In this document: piece after piece, positions 4,064 to 6,279 of the stretch
How the letters are laid out: each line of letters begins with the position of its first letter
Position numbering within the stretch: the first letter of the stretch is position 1
Notes under the pieces: model-generated
Seen by the model: only the letters and a program-made list of their open reading frames with translations
Databases searched by the model: none
What the model was told of the DNA's origin: nothing
Source: an uncultured Muribaculum sp.
Lineage (GTDB): Bacteria > Bacteroidota > Bacteroidia > Bacteroidales > Muribaculaceae
Direction: 5' to 3'
Length of the DNA stretch: 6,279 nt
Assembly (NCBI GenBank): GCA_947573015.1
Contig: CANPDS010000159.1
Location: forward strand, 1-6,279
Translations under genes and position numbers: made by a program

Positions 4064-6279
4064 TCAGAATTTGGCTACTTTGCGGTCGCCGACGATGTAG
4101 AGCCCGGGAGCAAGGCCATCGAGGGCTGTGGCGGCACTCACCTGATGGCGTAGTCTGTAGCCATCAATGGAATAGACGTCGCATGGAGCATCGGCCTCCG
4201 TCACTACTCCTTCAATGCCGCTGCTGCCGTTGGAGTCAAATTTGAAACTGATCAGATTGGTGCCACCGGAGGTGAGAGTGGCACGCATCACATGCTGCCC
4301 CTCGCCGATTGCCACAGGTGTGTCGGTGGTGACTGCAAAGTTGTTCTCGTCACCCCATCCCTTGCCATTGAAGCGATAGGTGTGGACCGGTTTGCCGTCA
4401 ATAGATATGTTGATCACGCGGTTATTCTCAGCAGCACCTACGGTAGCGGAAATATCATACTCATCAGCCTTCGCGCAAGTAAATGTATACTCAAAAAAAT
4501 CGTTCGCGCTGGTATGCTCGATTTTGCCCTGGTCGTTGATACTTGCCACGACCTTAAGGTTGAAAGGGTACTTGCTGTAGACAGTGCCGTCGAGAGCCTG
4601 CTTATGATAATAGCTCCCCTCCTTGCTGTCGAAAAGGCCGGCCACAATAGTGCCGGGAATCTCATGATTGAAAGTCAAGTCGGGAGTTTCTGGATCACCG
4701 CCTTCATCAGGTGCGGGGCATGTGGTGCCGACCAGTGTCACGGTGACACCGGAAGTCACGTCAAGCACAAGCTCGTTGGCTCCGATACGCTCTATGACGG
4801 TAGCGCCCTGCACTTCGGCCGATGCGGCTCCACGGAACTTCACGCGACACTCACCTCCCTGACCCGACACTTTCACTATGGTAGCGGTGGATATGCAGCC
4901 ACCCTCCCACTCGGCACTGACCTCATAGCCACCACGGGCACGCATTCCGGAGAAACTGCCGTCGGCCCAATCGTCGGGAAGCGCCGGGAGCAACTCGATA
5001 GCGCCACCCTGACTCTGGAGAAGCATTTCTGCGATACCGGCGGTCACACCGAAGTTGCCGTCGATCTGGAATGGTGGATGTGCATCGAAGAGATTCTTGA
5101 ACACACCACCGGGCATATTGGAACCATTCTGAGTAAGGTTCATGCAACCCTTGAGCAGGGAATGCGCACGATTACCGTCGCGCAGGCGTGCCCAGAAGTT
5201 GAGCTTCCACGCACGGCTCCATCCTGTGCCCTCATCGCCACGGGTGTTGAGAGTGATCTTCATTGCGTTGGCATACTTGGTCTCCTCGTCGGAGCGTCCG
5301 GGCACCACCTGCGAGCCGGGGTGCAGCCAGAACAGATGGTTGGTGTGGCGATGGGTGTTGACATAGCGCTGCTCCTCGCGGTTCCATGATCCGTCGCCTG
5401 TAAGGTCGCGGCTTACCTCATCCTTCCACTCCATAAACTGACCACCCATACCGATCTTAGGCATCGACAGGCGTGAGCGTGCCGCCTCGATCTCCTTCAC
5501 TTCGCTCTCGTCGCCACGGCCAAGTATGTCGGCAGCCTCGATAGCTGCTGTAAACATCTCGTAAATGATACCCTGTGTGGCGGTACATCCCAAAGAGAAG
5601 TCGCCATGCTCCGGCGAGAGCGACGGAGAGGCTACAAGAGTGCCGTCGCGCTCATCCTCGCACAGGTTGTCGACCCAGAATAGGCATGCGTCAAGTAGAG
5701 TCTTATAGTTCTGGCGCAGGAAATCTGTGTCCTGAGTGAAGAGATAGTGTTCCCAGATATCCTGGCATATCCAGAGACCACCTTCGGGGAAGTAGGAATG
5801 TGTGCCCTCCGCAGCAGGAGCGGTATTGCCCCACGCGTTCACCTCGTGATATGTGGTCCAGCCGCGCACGTCGCGTCCGTCGGGACGGGCATGGTAATGC
5901 TGCGCGGTCTTAACTCCGTGGGGAGCCAGCTGATTGACGAAATCGATCATCGGCATATGGCACTCCGAGAGATTGGTCTGCTCGGCGGGCCAGTAGTTCA
6001 TCTGCACATTGATATTTGTGTGGTAGTCGGAGTTCCATGCTCCGGCGGTCTTCTCACACCATACGCCCTGAAGATTGGCAGGCAGTGAGCCTGGACGCGA
6101 GGAAGCGATCAACAGATAGCGGCCAAACTGGTAGTAAAGAGTCTCAAGATAACGCTTGTCGTTGGCCGAAGGCTCGCCATCGCGCAGTTCCGCAAGGAGT
6201 TTGTCGGTAGTGGCGGTAGGCACAGCCGTTGTCTTACCGAGCTGTATCTTGTTGGCGGTGTAGAGCGCGTGGTAGTCAT
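4064..6279 (-). CDS. GH95 alpha-L-fucosidase with CBM6/35-like domain and C-terminal sorting-like tail (5'-truncated)
   Basis: The frame stays open to the right edge (upstream residues include DYHALYTANK), so the true start and N-terminal beta-domain lie outside. Residues below are counted from the GTG at 6223. GH95 enzymes invert while cleaving alpha-1,2-linked L-fucose from galactose. The (alpha/alpha)6 catalytic part spans about 1-400: RPGSLPANLQGVW (43-55), YHTNINVQMNYWPAE (67-81), SLSPEHG (201-207), HRHTNHL (291-297) and QIDGNFG (386-392). By comparison with Bifidobacterium AfcA, E205 is the general acid, N70 and N72 activate water and D388 assists. H68 matches the residue I recall as marking fucosidases; alpha-L-galactosidases have Thr. 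A GH95 C-terminal domain (to about 500), an acidic Pro-rich linker (503-515), a CBM6/35-like beta-sandwich (about 517-662) and a tail (669-719; VYSIDGYRLR, LAPGLYIVGDRKV) follow. The tail suggests export and surface retention. Confidence 0.93.
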   Translation of the reverse strand, partial: DYHALYTANKIQLGKTTAVPTATTDKLLAELRDGEPSANDKRYLETLYYQFGRYLLIASSRPGSLPANLQGVWCEKTAGAWNSDYHTNINVQMNYWPAEQTNLSECHMPMIDFVNQLAPHGVKTAQHYHARPDGRDVRGWTTYHEVNAWGNTAPAAEGTHSYFPEGGLWICQDIWEHYLFTQDTDFLRQNYKTLLDACLFWVDNLCEDERDGTLVASPSLSPEHGDFSLGCTATQGIIYEMFTAAIEAADILGRGDESEVKEIEAARSRLSMPKIGMGGQFMEWKDEVSRDLTGDGSWNREEQRYVNTHRHTNHLFWLHPGSQVVPGRSDEETKYANAMKITLNTRGDEGTGWSRAWKLNFWARLRDGNRAHSLLKGCMNLTQNGSNMPGGVFKNLFDAHPPFQIDGNFGVTAGIAEMLLQSQGGAIELLPALPDDWADGSFSGMRARGGYEVSAEWEGGCISTATIVKVSGQGGECRVKFRGAASAEVQGATVIERIGANELVLDVTSGVTVTLVGTTCPAPDEGGDPETPDLTFNHEIPGTIVAGLFDSKEGSYYHKQALDGTVYSKYPFNLKVVASINDQGKIEHTSANDFFEYTFTCAKADEYDISATVGAAENNRVINISIDGKPVHTYRFNGKGWGDENNFAVTTDTPVAIGEGQHVMRATLTSGGTNLISFKFDSNGSSGIEGVVTEADAPCDVYSIDGYRLRHQVSAATALDGLAPGLYIVGDRKVAKF

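Noticed and set aside
4292..5389. A 365-codon plus-strand open frame opposite the GH95 gene
   Set aside because: It lies fully inside GH95 coding sequence that has all its motifs; the composition is that of an antisense shadow and there is no promoter or family resemblance.
4064..6223. Treating the GTG at 6223 as the real start of the GH95 gene
   Set aside because: The frame is open to the window edge with family-like sequence (DYHALYTANK), and GH95 enzymes need an N-terminal domain that is absent; the gene is cut by the window.

Overview
The window looks like chromosome of a gut-type Bacteroidales. The coding DNA is moderately GC-rich, and the gene starts lack a Shine-Dalgarno sequence and sit behind AT-rich leaders. 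Two upstream regions carry the Bacteroidetes promoter pattern (TTTG, 18-19 bases, TAnnTT). One protein ends in a short type IX-secretion-like C-terminal tail of the kind common in Muribaculaceae and Prevotella. Muribaculaceae is my best guess, from the look of the proteins and not from any search. Every convincing gene is on the minus strand, so transcription runs from high to low coordinates.

In transcription order: (1) 6279-4064 is a glycoside hydrolase family 95 (GH95) enzyme, probably an alpha-1,2-L-fucosidase. Its N-terminus lies outside the window, and it carries a CBM6/35-like domain and a C-terminal sorting-like tail. (2) 4063-3643 is a 421-base gap holding two strong hairpins just after the GH95 gene, and then a promoter with an overlapping palindrome just before galK. 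(3) 3642-442 is a compact three-gene unit: galK (galactokinase), galM (aldose 1-epimerase) and a 300-residue sugar-phosphate nucleotidyltransferase. The genes are separated by 50 and 64 bases, and the unit ends at a strong bidirectional stem-loop terminator at 363-410. (4) 348-1 holds a well-formed promoter and the first 93 codons of an exported protein, probably a family 2 glycoside hydrolase, which runs off the left edge.

The genes make sense together. A GH95 enzyme would remove terminal fucose from Fuc-alpha-1,2-Gal ends of host or milk-type glycans, and a family 2 enzyme could then release the exposed hexose. GalM converts beta- to alpha-galactose and GalK makes alpha-Gal-1-phosphate. The third gene of the unit occupies the place where a Gal-1-P uridylyltransferase (galT) would be expected, but it is a pyrophosphorylase-type nucleotidyltransferase. 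The most interesting hypothesis here is that it converts Gal-1-P + UTP to UDP-Gal, a GalT-independent Leloir route. Substrate identity cannot be read from the sequence.

No tRNA, rRNA, CRISPR array, transposase or integrase was seen.
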